A stretch of 33,801 nt of DNA from Proteobacteria bacterium HN_bin10 (GTDB lineage: Bacteria > Pseudomonadota > Alphaproteobacteria > Caulobacterales > Aquidulcibacteraceae): positions 1 to 33,801 of the forward strand of contig LWDN01000073.1 of the NCBI GenBank assembly GCA_002083515.1, read 5' to 3'. Under the pieces are notes generated by a model. The model was not told the origin of the DNA. It did no database searches and saw only the letters and a list, made by a program, of their open reading frames with translations. Positions within the stretch are counted from its first letter, which is position 1, and the number at the start of each line of letters is the position of its first letter. Shown piece after piece: positions 1 to 8,024 of this stretch. A program made the position numbers and the translations under genes.

Positions 1-2
1 CG

Positions 3-1268
3 GCAAGTCCTCCCGCGGCGCCGCCGCCTCCGCCTCCGCCGGCGGTAGATCCCAACACGCCGCCGCCGGGCTTCTCGCTCGACGCACTGCGAGCGCAGGA
101 CGCGACCCGCTTGAGCGACCAGGCGCTGATCGCGGGGGCGCAGACCCTGGGCGTCGATGCGAAGGTGTTGAAGGCGATCGTGCGCGTCGAAAGCGGCGGG
201 CCGGGGTTCGCCAACGAGAAACTACTGATCTCGTATGAGCCGTTCTTCTTCAGCGAAGCCACAGGCCATCGCTACGACGCCAGCCACTCGACGATTTCAA
301 ATCAGAATCGGGCGCCGCTCGCCGGCAGCCAGAGCACCCGCTGGGCAAAGCTTGCCGAAGCCTACGCGCTCGATCCGGCCGCGGCGCTCACTGCCACGTC
401 GTGGGGCCTGTTTCAGCTGCCTGGCCGCTACTACGCGGTCGCGGGCTATCCATCCGTGTTCGCCTTCGTTCAGGACATGGCCCAATCCGAAGCGCGGCAG
501 CTCGCTGCGTTCCAGGCCTATGTGACGCGCGCGTCGCTGGTTGATGAGCTGGAGCGGCGAGATTGGGTCGGCTTCGCCGGTGAGTTTGAAGGCGGGCCGA
601 ACGCGGCGGCTTACGCGCAGGCGCTGGCCAACGCGTTCGCGGCGCTGCCGCCGCTCGCGGACAATTATCTGCTTACACTTCGTCGGCTGAACGCCGACCC
701 GCTGACGCGGGCAGATTTTGAGGCGATCGCCGCGCGCTTGGGCTGCGAGTGGGAGGCGGCGGCGGCGGTGGCCGAAGTTGAGTCCGGGCCCCTCGGTGGG
801 TTCACCAGCGAAGGCAAGCCGGTGATCCTGTTCGAGCGCCATCTGTTTTCGCGCAAAACCAACTCGCAGTACGATGTGTCGCATCCGACCATCTCGAACC
901 GCACGCCCGGCGGCTATCCGCGCACGCAGGCCGAGCGCTGGGCGCAGCTTGAGTTGGCCTATTCGCTCAACCCCGCGGCGGCGCTCGAAAGCGCAAGCTA
1001 CGGTCGTTTCCAGGTGCTTGGGCAGAATTACCCGAACCTCGGCATGGCCAGCGCCCACGAATACGTGTCGAAGCTGGCGCGCTCGGAACGCGATCAGCTC
1101 GAAGCGTTCGAGGGTTTTGTCCGCGCCAACGGCTTGGCCGATGAGCTCCAGCGCAAAGACTGGACCGGGTTCGCCAGCCGCTACAACGGGCCCGGCTATG
1201 CCGCCAATCGTTACGACGAGAAGATGGCGGAGGCCTATGCGCGACTGAAGGCGACGCCGATTGCCTGA
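3..1268 (+). CDS. Tandem N-acetylmuramidase-domain protein, 5' partial
   Basis: The reading frame is open from the left edge of the window, so the first available start (TTG at 111) is almost certainly internal and the true start lies outside. The visible protein begins with a proline/alanine-rich linker (bases 3–75) followed by two copies of an N-acetylmuramidase (DUF3380-type) domain. Counting from the TTG codon, copy 1 spans about residues 1–185 and copy 2 about 195–385. Each has a VESG motif with the presumed catalytic glutamate (E27 and E224), a YDxSHxTISN motif, and a SWGLFQ or SYGRFQ motif. Copy 2 keeps a YNGPGY motif near its C-terminus; in copy 1 this is altered to FEGGPN. Family knowledge: these domains cleave peptidoglycan glycan strands and often follow a binding domain. 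The role is probably cell-wall remodelling or lysis; the missing N-terminus could carry a signal or binding module. Confidence 0.8.
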   Translation, partial: ASPPAAPPPPPPPAVDPNTPPPGFSLDALRAQDATRLSDQALIAGAQTLGVDAKVLKAIVRVESGGPGFANEKLLISYEPFFFSEATGHRYDASHSTISNQNRAPLAGSQSTRWAKLAEAYALDPAAALTATSWGLFQLPGRYYAVAGYPSVFAFVQDMAQSEARQLAAFQAYVTRASLVDELERRDWVGFAGEFEGGPNAAAYAQALANAFAALPPLADNYLLTLRRLNADPLTRADFEAIAARLGCEWEAAAAVAEVESGPLGGFTSEGKPVILFERHLFSRKTNSQYDVSHPTISNRTPGGYPRTQAERWAQLELAYSLNPAAALESASYGRFQVLGQNYPNLGMASAHEYVSKLARSERDQLEAFEGFVRANGLADELQRKDWTGFASRYNGPGYAANRYDEKMAEAYARLKATPIA

Positions 1269-1346
1269 GGCCAAGGCGGATGAGGAGGTTCAGTGCCCGC
1301 GCTCGCGGTTGCGCGCGTGCGCTCTGCCGCACTAGATGCACTTACA

Positions 1347-3062
1347 ATGGCCCGTTTTCTGATCACCTCCGCGTTGCCCTACATCAACGGCATCAAGCAT
1401 CTTGGCAATCTGGCCGGTTCGATGCTGCCGGCCGACATCCATGCGCGCTTCCGTCGCTTGCAGGGTCACGAGGTGCTGTTCATTTGCGCCACGGACGAGC
1501 ACGGCACGCCGGCCGAACTCGCGGCTGCCGAGGCTGGGCAGGATGTTGCGACCTATTGCGCGCAGCAATTCGAGATCCAAAAGGCCGCGTGTGACGGCTT
1601 CAAGTTGTCGTTCGATCATTTCGGCCGGTCGTCCAATCCGCCGAACCACAAGCTGACGCAGCACTTCTGCGAAGTGCTGGAGAAGAACGGGCTGATCGAG
1701 GAGCGCGTTTCGAAGCAGATTTATTCGATCGACGACAAGCGCTTCCTACCCGATCGGTATGTCGAGGGCACGTGCCCGAATTGCGGATTCGAACGCGCGC
1801 GCGGCGATCAGTGTGACAATTGCGGGACGCTGCTCGATCCGATTGAACTGAAAAATCCGCGCTCGAAGATTTCCGGTTCCACCAATGTCGAGCCGCGCGA
1901 CACCGCGCATCTCTTTCTCAAGCAACCGAAGATGCAGGATCGCATCCGCGCCTGGGTCGACAAAGCGACTGACTGGCCGCCTTTGGCGCGCTCGATCGCT
2001 TACAAATGGCTGGATGAAGGGCTGATCGATCGTTCTATCACGCGCGACCTTTCCTGGGGCATCAAGGTCACCAAAGACGGGAAGCCACGCCCCGGGTTTG
2101 AGAACAAGGTTTTCTACGTCTGGTTCGATGCGCCGATCGAATATATCGGCGCAACGGTCGAGTGGGCGGAAGCGACCCGCGGCGACTGGGAGCGCTGGTG
2201 GCGCGAAGACAAGGGCGCAAGCGACGTCACCTACATCCAATTCATGGGCAAGGATAACGTCGCTTTCCACACGGTGAGTTTTCCGGTGACGATTATGGGG
2301 TCGGGCGAGCCTTGGAAGCTCGTGGACCGCTTGAAGGCGTTCAATTGGGTTACGTGGTACGGGGGCAAGTTCTCCACCACCGAGAAGCGCGGCATCTTCA
2401 TGGATCAGGCGCTGGAGGTGTTACCCAGCGACTACTGGCGCTGGTATCTGATGGCGAACGCGCCCGAGAGTTCGGACGCGGCCTTCACGCTCGAGCAATT
2501 TCAGCAGACCATCAACGCCGATCTCGCCAACGTCTTCGGCAATTTCGTCAACCGGATTACACGCTTTGCCGCTTCGAAATTCGACAGCGCGGTGCCGGAT
2601 GGCGGCGCGCCGGGACCGCACGAAACTAAGCTCGCCGACGAGTTCGCCGAGCGGCTTGCGGCGCTGACGCAATTTCACGACCAGATGGAATATCGCAAGG
2701 CCGCCGCCGAATTGCGCGCCATCTGGGTCGCCGGAAACGAGTATCTGCAGGCGGCCGCGCCCTGGACCGCGCTGAAGACGGATCGCGACGCCGCGGCGGT
2801 CGGCGTGCGCACCGGGCTCAACGCCTGCGCGCTCTTCGCGATCCTGGCGCAACCCTTCATTCCGGATGCGGCAAAGGTGGTGCTCGACGCAATTGGCGTC
2901 CCCGAAAAGAACCGCATGTGGCCGCTGCCTGCGGACCGCACCGTGTGGGACGCGCTGCCGCGCGGCCTCAAGATCGCGCCCCCCGACGTGCTGTTCAAAA
3001 AAATCGAGGACGAACAGGTGGCGGAGCTGGCGGCGCGCTTCGGCGGCGGCGGCGCGGCGTGA
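1347..3062 (+). CDS. metG: Methionyl-tRNA synthetase
   Basis: Charges tRNA-Met with methionine in the cytoplasm; essential for translation. The 571-residue protein has the class I signature as HLGN (residues 18–21), a CPNCG...CDNCG zinc knuckle (C143, C146, C156, C159) and a KFSTTEKRG segment near residue 340 in the place of KMSKS. The last is the form I associate with alphaproteobacterial MetRS. The C-terminus ends after the anticodon-binding helices, with no appended tRNA-binding domain. I chose ATG 1347 because MARFLITSALPY matches the usual family N-terminus. However, a strong GAGGAGG at 1282–1288 sits four bases before an in-frame GTG at 1293, which would add 18 residues; the ATG itself has no clear ribosome binding site. 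A GNAT gene overlaps its stop codon. Confidence 0.96.
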   Translation: MARFLITSALPYINGIKHLGNLAGSMLPADIHARFRRLQGHEVLFICATDEHGTPAELAAAEAGQDVATYCAQQFEIQKAACDGFKLSFDHFGRSSNPPNHKLTQHFCEVLEKNGLIEERVSKQIYSIDDKRFLPDRYVEGTCPNCGFERARGDQCDNCGTLLDPIELKNPRSKISGSTNVEPRDTAHLFLKQPKMQDRIRAWVDKATDWPPLARSIAYKWLDEGLIDRSITRDLSWGIKVTKDGKPRPGFENKVFYVWFDAPIEYIGATVEWAEATRGDWERWWREDKGASDVTYIQFMGKDNVAFHTVSFPVTIMGSGEPWKLVDRLKAFNWVTWYGGKFSTTEKRGIFMDQALEVLPSDYWRWYLMANAPESSDAAFTLEQFQQTINADLANVFGNFVNRITRFAASKFDSAVPDGGAPGPHETKLADEFAERLAALTQFHDQMEYRKAAAELRAIWVAGNEYLQAAAPWTALKTDRDAAAVGVRTGLNACALFAILAQPFIPDAAKVVLDAIGVPEKNRMWPLPADRTVWDALPRGLKIAPPDVLFKKIEDEQVAELAARFGGGGAA

Positions 3063-3553
3063 ACGTGCGGAAGCTTTCGGCGGGCGATCTCGGCGCGTAC
3101 CGTGCGCTGCACCGTTTCGGCATACTCGAAGCGCCGCACGGTTTCGTTGATGTGCCCGAAACCGACGCTGCGCGATCGGATGCGGACGTGGAGGCGATGC
3201 TCTCCAGGGGCGATGCGTGGGGCGTGTTCGATGGTAATCGTCTGGTCGGCAAGCTCACTATTGACGCACTGCCGTATCCCTCGCTTGCGCACACATTCTG
3301 GATTCATGCCGTCTATGTGCACCCGGATGCGCGGGGCTTAGGCGCGAGCGGCAGCCTGTTGCGCGCGGCGATCGACGATGCAGAGCGGCGGGGGGCGTTG
3401 CGCGTCGCGCTCTGGGTCAACGGTGCGAATACGCACGCGCTGGAGCTCTACAAACGGATCGGGTTCAGAGAGAGCGGCCGCATACCCGGGGGGATCAAGA
3501 TAGCCGAAAAACTGGTGGACGATGTCCTGATGACGCTCGAAATTCCCCGGTGA
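3059..3553 (+). CDS. GNAT-family N-acetyltransferase
   Basis: Predicted acetyl-CoA-dependent N-acetyltransferase of 164 residues; substrate unknown. The acetyl-CoA binding motif A is visible as VYVHPDARGLGASGSLL (R-G-L-G-A-S core), followed by the typical NxxAxxLYxxxGF strand-helix (NTHALELYKRIGF) near the C-terminus. The start is GTG at 3059, which shares GTGA with the metG stop codon and indicates translational coupling; a second in-frame GTG at 3065 is possible. The coupling to metG does not reveal the substrate. GNAT enzymes in such positions may modify small molecules, antibiotics or protein N-termini, and nothing here favours one. Confidence 0.85.
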   Translation: MNVRKLSAGDLGAYRALHRFGILEAPHGFVDVPETDAARSDADVEAMLSRGDAWGVFDGNRLVGKLTIDALPYPSLAHTFWIHAVYVHPDARGLGASGSLLRAAIDDAERRGALRVALWVNGANTHALELYKRIGFRESGRIPGGIKIAEKLVDDVLMTLEIPR

Positions 3554-3649
3554 TGAGCGGCGGCGGCGTCTGGACGAGGTCGCTCCAGGCGCCTAACAAT
3601 CGCCTGCGAACGGCGGGGACCAGGCCGGCAGCAGCGCGGAGGGGCGACC

Positions 3650-3982
3650 ATGGAATATGTCGATCAGGCGGTGGCGATTTTGCGCGAGGGGTTCGCCAAC
3701 ACCAACAACCCGAAGGGCCTCTTGATTGCGCTAGCCGCGACGCTGTTCCTGGGTTCGTGGCGGCAATGGCTGCCCGTCGCCATTGTGGCGACCATCGTAC
3801 ATATCGCGATCGACCAGCTTGCGCCGATCCTCGCCGGCGACGGCGGCGCAGTGCGGCTGCCGCCGATCATGGAGCCCGCTTTTTGGGGCAACGCCGGCGT
3901 GCTGCTCGCCGGTTACGCCGTAATTATCGGCGTGTTCTACCTAATCAAGAGCATGATCTTCCGAAAATCCGCTGCGCACTAG
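3650..3982 (+). CDS. Small unknown integral membrane protein
   Basis: A 110-residue protein of unknown function. Hydrophobic segments at about residues 24–37 and 41–57 (the first short and interrupted by a GSWRQW turn) and at 80–100 suggest two to three membrane helices, ending in a basic tail (RKSAAH). ATG 3650 is preceded by a strong ribosome binding site, GGAGGGG at 3638–3644, five bases upstream. It lies 96 bases after the GNAT gene and converges on a lipoprotein gene, with a hairpin between the two stop codons. I do not recognise the family. Confidence 0.72.
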   Translation: MEYVDQAVAILREGFANTNNPKGLLIALAATLFLGSWRQWLPVAIVATIVHIAIDQLAPILAGDGGAVRLPPIMEPAFWGNAGVLLAGYAVIIGVFYLIKSMIFRKSAAH

Positions 3983-4002
3983 CTGCGCCCTGCCGGCGCA
4001 GC
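3982..4002. terminator. Hairpin between convergent genes
   Basis: GCTGCGCC (3982–3989), loop CTGCC, GGCGCAGC (3995–4002): a perfect 8-base stem exactly between two convergent stop codons. It lacks a T-tract in either direction, so it may be a weak or Rho-assisted bidirectional terminator, or may protect transcript ends. Confidence 0.5.
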
Positions 4003-4003
4003 A

Positions 4004-4546
4004 CTAGCCCCGGCGTTGCCGTTCGGGCGGCGGCGGCGGCGGGATCATGTTCGGACAGCCAAGCGACGCGCCATAGCCGCGCAGGAACGTGCGCCGCTGT
4101 TGGCCGTTCGCGACCGCCCGCAAAGCGTCGCGCTCGGCGCGGTTGGCGCCGCTGATGCGGCGAACCCAGGAGCGGAACGGAATCAAGTCTTCGGCGGTGT
4201 TCTCAGCCGCCTGGATGGTCTGTTCCTCGACGAAATCGCCGCTGCGGTCCCAGACGTTGCGGTTGGGGCCGGGCTGGTAGCTCTCGGGGCCAAGCACGCC
4301 GTCCAATTGATTGATCTCGCGGGCCACGGCCGCGCAATCCGTTAGGGTCGCCGTCGAATAGGGATATTGCAGGTTTCGCAACAACAACGGGATTTCGGGA
4401 CGGATCAACCCAACGTCGCGCAGCGGAATAGAAGCGGCGCCGCTGACGCCGCGGCGGGTGTCGGCCGTTCGGCCCGTGGAGCAGGCGGCGAGCCCGATGC
4501 AGACCGCGAGGGCCACCGCCAACTTACCTACCAAGCGTGCGCGCAT
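4004..4546 (-). CDS. Unknown lipoprotein
   Basis: A 180-residue predicted lipoprotein. The N-terminus MRARLVGKLAVALAVCIGLA is a basic plus hydrophobic signal followed by an LAAC lipobox, so the mature protein would be lipid-anchored at C22. ATG at 4546 is chosen over an upstream start because GGAG lies six bases before it and the signal peptide then begins correctly. The mature part has a VWDRSGDFVEEQT stretch, a basic RSWVRRISGA segment and a conserved-looking RGYGASLGC, ending in a proline run and basic tail. I do not recognise a named domain. It is transcribed divergently from hrpB. Confidence 0.75.
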   Translation of the reverse strand: MRARLVGKLAVALAVCIGLAACSTGRTADTRRGVSGAASIPLRDVGLIRPEIPLLLRNLQYPYSTATLTDCAAVAREINQLDGVLGPESYQPGPNRNVWDRSGDFVEEQTIQAAENTAEDLIPFRSWVRRISGANRAERDALRAVANGQQRRTFLRGYGASLGCPNMIPPPPPPERQRRG

Positions 4547-4644
4547 TCCCAACTCCGGCGTTTGCGAGGCTTGCCTATACAATCGCCACCTTGCCGCGCC
4601 AATGCGGCGAGACAGGGGAAACGGCGGCGGCTAAGTCCAGGTGC

Positions 4645-7080
4645 ATGCTTCCGGTCGAGGACGTTCTGCCGCAATTGCTGGCGGCACTGGAGATGCGCGG
4701 CGAAGCTGTGCTGGTGGCCCCGCCCGGCGCTGGCAAGACCACGCGCGTGGCGCCGGCGCTGCTCGCGGCCAATTGGGCGAAGCAGGGTAAGATTGTCCTG
4801 CTCTCGCCCCGCCGCATCGCCGCCCGCGCAGCGGCCGCGCGGATGGCGTTTGAGCGCGGCGAGCCGGTTGGCGCCACGATCGGGTATCGCGTGCGCCTTG
4901 ATTCAAGGATCGGATCGAAGACACGGATCGAGGTCGTCACCGAAGGCGTGTTCACACGCATGATCCTGGACGACCCGGAATTGCGGGGCGTGGCTGCGGT
5001 CATTTTCGACGAATTCCATGAGCGCAGCCTTGAAGGCGATCTGGGCTTGGCGCTTGCGCGCGACGCACAGGGCGCGCTGCGTCCCGATCTGAAAATCGTC
5101 GTGATGTCGGCGACTTTGGATGCGGCGCGTGTCGCGGCGTTGTTGGACGACGCGCCCGTGATTGTCAGCGAAGGGCGGATATTTCCGGTGCGTCATATCT
5201 ACCGCCCGCGCGATCCGCGGGCGCGGCTGGAGGAAGAGGTCGCAGCGGCGACGCGCGCGGCGCTCCCGGCGGAGCCGGGCAGTGCCTTGGTGTTTCTGCC
5301 GGGCGTGCGCGAGATCGAGCGGACGGCGGAGCAATTGCGCGCCAGTGTACGCGATCCCAGCGTCGACATCCGCCCGCTCTATGGCGCGATGAGCCCCGCC
5401 GATCAGGACGCTGCGATTGCGCCCGCGCCTGCGGGCCGCCGCAAGGTCGTGCTCGCGACCTCGATCGCCGAGACCAGTCTCACCATCGAAGGCGTGCGCA
5501 TCGTGATCGATGCAGGGCTCGCGCGCCGGCCGCGCTTCGAACCGGCGCTCGGACTTTCGCGATTGGAAACGGTGCGGGCTAGCCAAGCCGCGATTGCGCA
5601 ACGCACGGGCCGGGCCGGTCGGCTCGAACCCGGCGTTTGTTGGCGGTTGTGGAGCGAAGGCGAGACACGGGCGCTGCCGCAATTCGACCGGCCAGAGATA
5701 TTGGACTCCGACCTCTCCGGTTTGGCGCTCGATCTCGCCGCCTGGGGCGTCAGCGATCCGGCTGCGCTTGCCTGGCTCGATCCGCCACCCGCGCCGGCGT
5801 GGAAAGAAGCCATCGCGCTGCTGAAGAACATCGGCGCGCTGGATGAAGCGGGCCGCTTGACCCCGCACGGCGAAGCGGTGGCGCGTCTGCCCTTGCCTGC
5901 GCGGCTTGCGCATATGATCGTTGTGGCGGCGCGCGACGATCAAGCGCTGCTCGCCGCGCGCATCGCCATGGTGCTGACCGAACAGGGGCTTGGCGGGCGC
6001 AGCACCGATCTGCGGGAGCGTCTGCATCGCTTCGCCAGCGAGCGCGGGCAGCGCGCCGAGAGCGCACGCGCGCTCGCCGGCCGAATCGCTCGCATGGCGG
6101 GAGGCGGTCAGACCGAAATCGACGAGGAGCAGGCCGGGCGTGTTCTTGCCATCGCCTATCCCGATCGCGTCGCCAAGGCGCGGCAACAGGGATTCAGTTT
6201 GGCCAACGGCCGCACGGTGCAGGTCGATGAGAGTTCGCCGCTCTTGCGCGAAGCTTACGCCGTCATCGCGGACATTTCCGGAACCGCAGCGCGGGCGCAG
6301 GTGCTGCTCGGCGCGCCGATCGCTTTCGCCGATATCGAGGCCATGTTCGGCCATTTGATCGAAACACGCGCCTCCGCGGTCATCGACGCCGCCACTGGCG
6401 CGCTGCGCGCGCGCAAGGTTCGCAGGCTCGGGCGGTTGATCCTATCCGAGACGCCGATGGAACGGCTGAGCGGCGAGGAGCTATCGCAGGCCCTGCTCGA
6501 TGTCGTCGTCGATCAGGGCCTTCAACACCTCGACTGGAGCGATGCGGCGCGGCTGACGCGGGCGCGGGTGGCGTTCATGCGCGGTCTGGAAGGCGATCCT
6601 TGGCCAGAGTGGAGCGATGAGGCTCTCATCGCCGCCGCCCCCGCATGGCTGGCGCCGGCGCTACAGGGAGTCTCGTCGTTGAAGGCGGTAGATGTTTCGC
6701 GGGCGCTGCTGCAATGGTTGGATCATGGGTTGCGCCGCCGCCTCGACGCGGAAGCGCCCGCGCGTTTCGAGACGCCGGCGGGCTCGTCGTTGCCCATCGA
6801 CTATGAGAGCGAAGGCGGCCCGGCGCTCGACGTGCGGCTGCAGGAGATGTTCGGCCTCCACAAACACCCAACTATCGCCGGCGGGCGCGTGCCGTTGACA
6901 TTGCGTCTGCTTTCCCCCGCGCACCGCCCGGTGCAAACAACGAAGGACTTGCCGGGCTTCTGGCGCGGGTCGTATGCGGCCGTTCGCACGGAGATGCGCG
7001 GTCGCTACCCCAAGCACCCCTGGCCGGAAGATCCCCTGAGCGCCCCGCCGACCAGGCGCGCAAAACCACGAGGTTCGTGA
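4645..7080 (+). CDS. hrpB: ATP-dependent helicase HrpB
   Basis: DExH-box helicase of the HrpB type, 811 residues, close to the usual family length. Walker A is APPGAGKTT (K31), motif II is DEFH (122–125), motif III is SAT (155–157) and motif VI is QRTGRAGR; a helicase-associated region and the long HrpB C-terminal domain follow. It acts on nucleic acid in the cytoplasm; the physiological role of HrpB is not settled. ATG 4645 is used because the upstream in-frame extension would run over the divergent lipoprotein start and matches no family N-terminus. The stop codon overlaps the start of the following dehydratase gene. Confidence 0.95.
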   Translation: MLPVEDVLPQLLAALEMRGEAVLVAPPGAGKTTRVAPALLAANWAKQGKIVLLSPRRIAARAAAARMAFERGEPVGATIGYRVRLDSRIGSKTRIEVVTEGVFTRMILDDPELRGVAAVIFDEFHERSLEGDLGLALARDAQGALRPDLKIVVMSATLDAARVAALLDDAPVIVSEGRIFPVRHIYRPRDPRARLEEEVAAATRAALPAEPGSALVFLPGVREIERTAEQLRASVRDPSVDIRPLYGAMSPADQDAAIAPAPAGRRKVVLATSIAETSLTIEGVRIVIDAGLARRPRFEPALGLSRLETVRASQAAIAQRTGRAGRLEPGVCWRLWSEGETRALPQFDRPEILDSDLSGLALDLAAWGVSDPAALAWLDPPPAPAWKEAIALLKNIGALDEAGRLTPHGEAVARLPLPARLAHMIVVAARDDQALLAARIAMVLTEQGLGGRSTDLRERLHRFASERGQRAESARALAGRIARMAGGGQTEIDEEQAGRVLAIAYPDRVAKARQQGFSLANGRTVQVDESSPLLREAYAVIADISGTAARAQVLLGAPIAFADIEAMFGHLIETRASAVIDAATGALRARKVRRLGRLILSETPMERLSGEELSQALLDVVVDQGLQHLDWSDAARLTRARVAFMRGLEGDPWPEWSDEALIAAAPAWLAPALQGVSSLKAVDVSRALLQWLDHGLRRRLDAEAPARFETPAGSSLPIDYESEGGPALDVRLQEMFGLHKHPTIAGGRVPLTLRLLSPAHRPVQTTKDLPGFWRGSYAAVRTEMRGRYPKHPWPEDPLSAPPTRRAKPRGS

Positions 7081-8024
7081 TGATCCCGACGATCGATGAT
7101 GTGAGAGCCGCCGCCAAACGTATCGAGGGCATCGCGGTCAAGACGCCGCTCATCCGCAACGACGCGCTGGATCACATGACCGGCGCGAAAGTTTGGGTGA
7201 AGGCGGAGAACCTCCAACGCGGCGGCGCTTTCAAGATGCGCGGCGCCGCCAATGCGATGGCCGCACTCAAGCCGGAGGTGCGCGCCAAGGGGGTGATCGC
7301 CTTCTCCTCCGGCAACCACGCCATCGCGGTGTCGACCGCAGCGAAGATCTTCGGCGTGCAGGCGACCATCGTCATGCCGGCGGATGCGCCCCGGATAAAA
7401 TTGGAGACAACGCGGAGTTTGGGCGCGCATGTTGTCACTTACGATCGCATCAAGGAAAGCCGCGAAAAGATCGGCGCTCAACTCGCGGCCGAGGGCGATC
7501 TCTCCTTAATCAAACCTTTCGACGATCCGCTCGTGCTGGCGGGGCAGGGGACCGCCGGTCTTGAGATTGCGGAGCAGATCTCGCCCGATGTTGTGTTTGT
7601 GCCGGCAAGCGGCGGCGGGCTTTCGGCCGGCACGGCGCTGTCGTTGCCGGGCGCGCGCATCTTCGCGGTGGAGCCCGAGGGACACAACGATATCCAGCGC
7701 ACGCTTGCCAGCGGCGCCATTCAACGCAACGCGCCCGGCATTCGCTCGATCTGCGACGGATTGTTGACGGAAGAGATGGGAGAAATCCCCTACGCGATCG
7801 CGCGCGATCGTTTCGAGCGCGTGTTCGCTGTGTCGGATGATGCAGTGCTCCGCGCGATGAAATTTGCATTCGAGCGTTTGAAGATCGTGCTCGAACCGTC
7901 GGGCGCGGCAGCTCTCGCGGCGCTGCTGGAAGGCGGCGCAGACGTAAGTGGCAAGACGGTCGCCGTCATCGCCAGCGGCGGCAATGTCGATGCGGCGACC
8001 TTCCGCCGCGCGTTGGATACCTAG
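7080..8024 (+). CDS. PLP-dependent threonine/serine dehydratase-type enzyme
   Basis: Fold-type II pyridoxal-phosphate enzyme of 314 residues, in the short threonine dehydratase / serine racemase group; it lacks the C-terminal ACT regulatory domain of biosynthetic IlvA. The PLP lysine lies in GGAFKMRGA near residue 54, SSGNHA is the substrate-loop motif, GGGLSAG binds the phosphate, and SGG near the C-terminus contacts the pyridine nitrogen. Likely reaction: deamination of L-threonine or L-serine to a 2-oxoacid, or racemisation. ATG 7080 overlaps the hrpB TGA by one base and has GAGG (7070–7073) six bases upstream; GTG 7077 is the alternative. Confidence 0.88.
   Translation: MIPTIDDVRAAAKRIEGIAVKTPLIRNDALDHMTGAKVWVKAENLQRGGAFKMRGAANAMAALKPEVRAKGVIAFSSGNHAIAVSTAAKIFGVQATIVMPADAPRIKLETTRSLGAHVVTYDRIKESREKIGAQLAAEGDLSLIKPFDDPLVLAGQGTAGLEIAEQISPDVVFVPASGGGLSAGTALSLPGARIFAVEPEGHNDIQRTLASGAIQRNAPGIRSICDGLLTEEMGEIPYAIARDRFERVFAVSDDAVLRAMKFAFERLKIVLEPSGAAALAALLEGGADVSGKTVAVIASGGNVDAATFRRALDT

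Noticed and set aside
2350..2400. Loss of the KMSKS motif in MetRS as a defect
   Set aside because: The KFSTT-type loop is the form I know from alphaproteobacterial MetRS, so it is a lineage trait and not a mutation.
4903..6354. 483-residue open frame on the minus strand opposite hrpB
   Set aside because: hrpB carries all helicase motifs across this region; the antisense frame has shadow composition and no motif.
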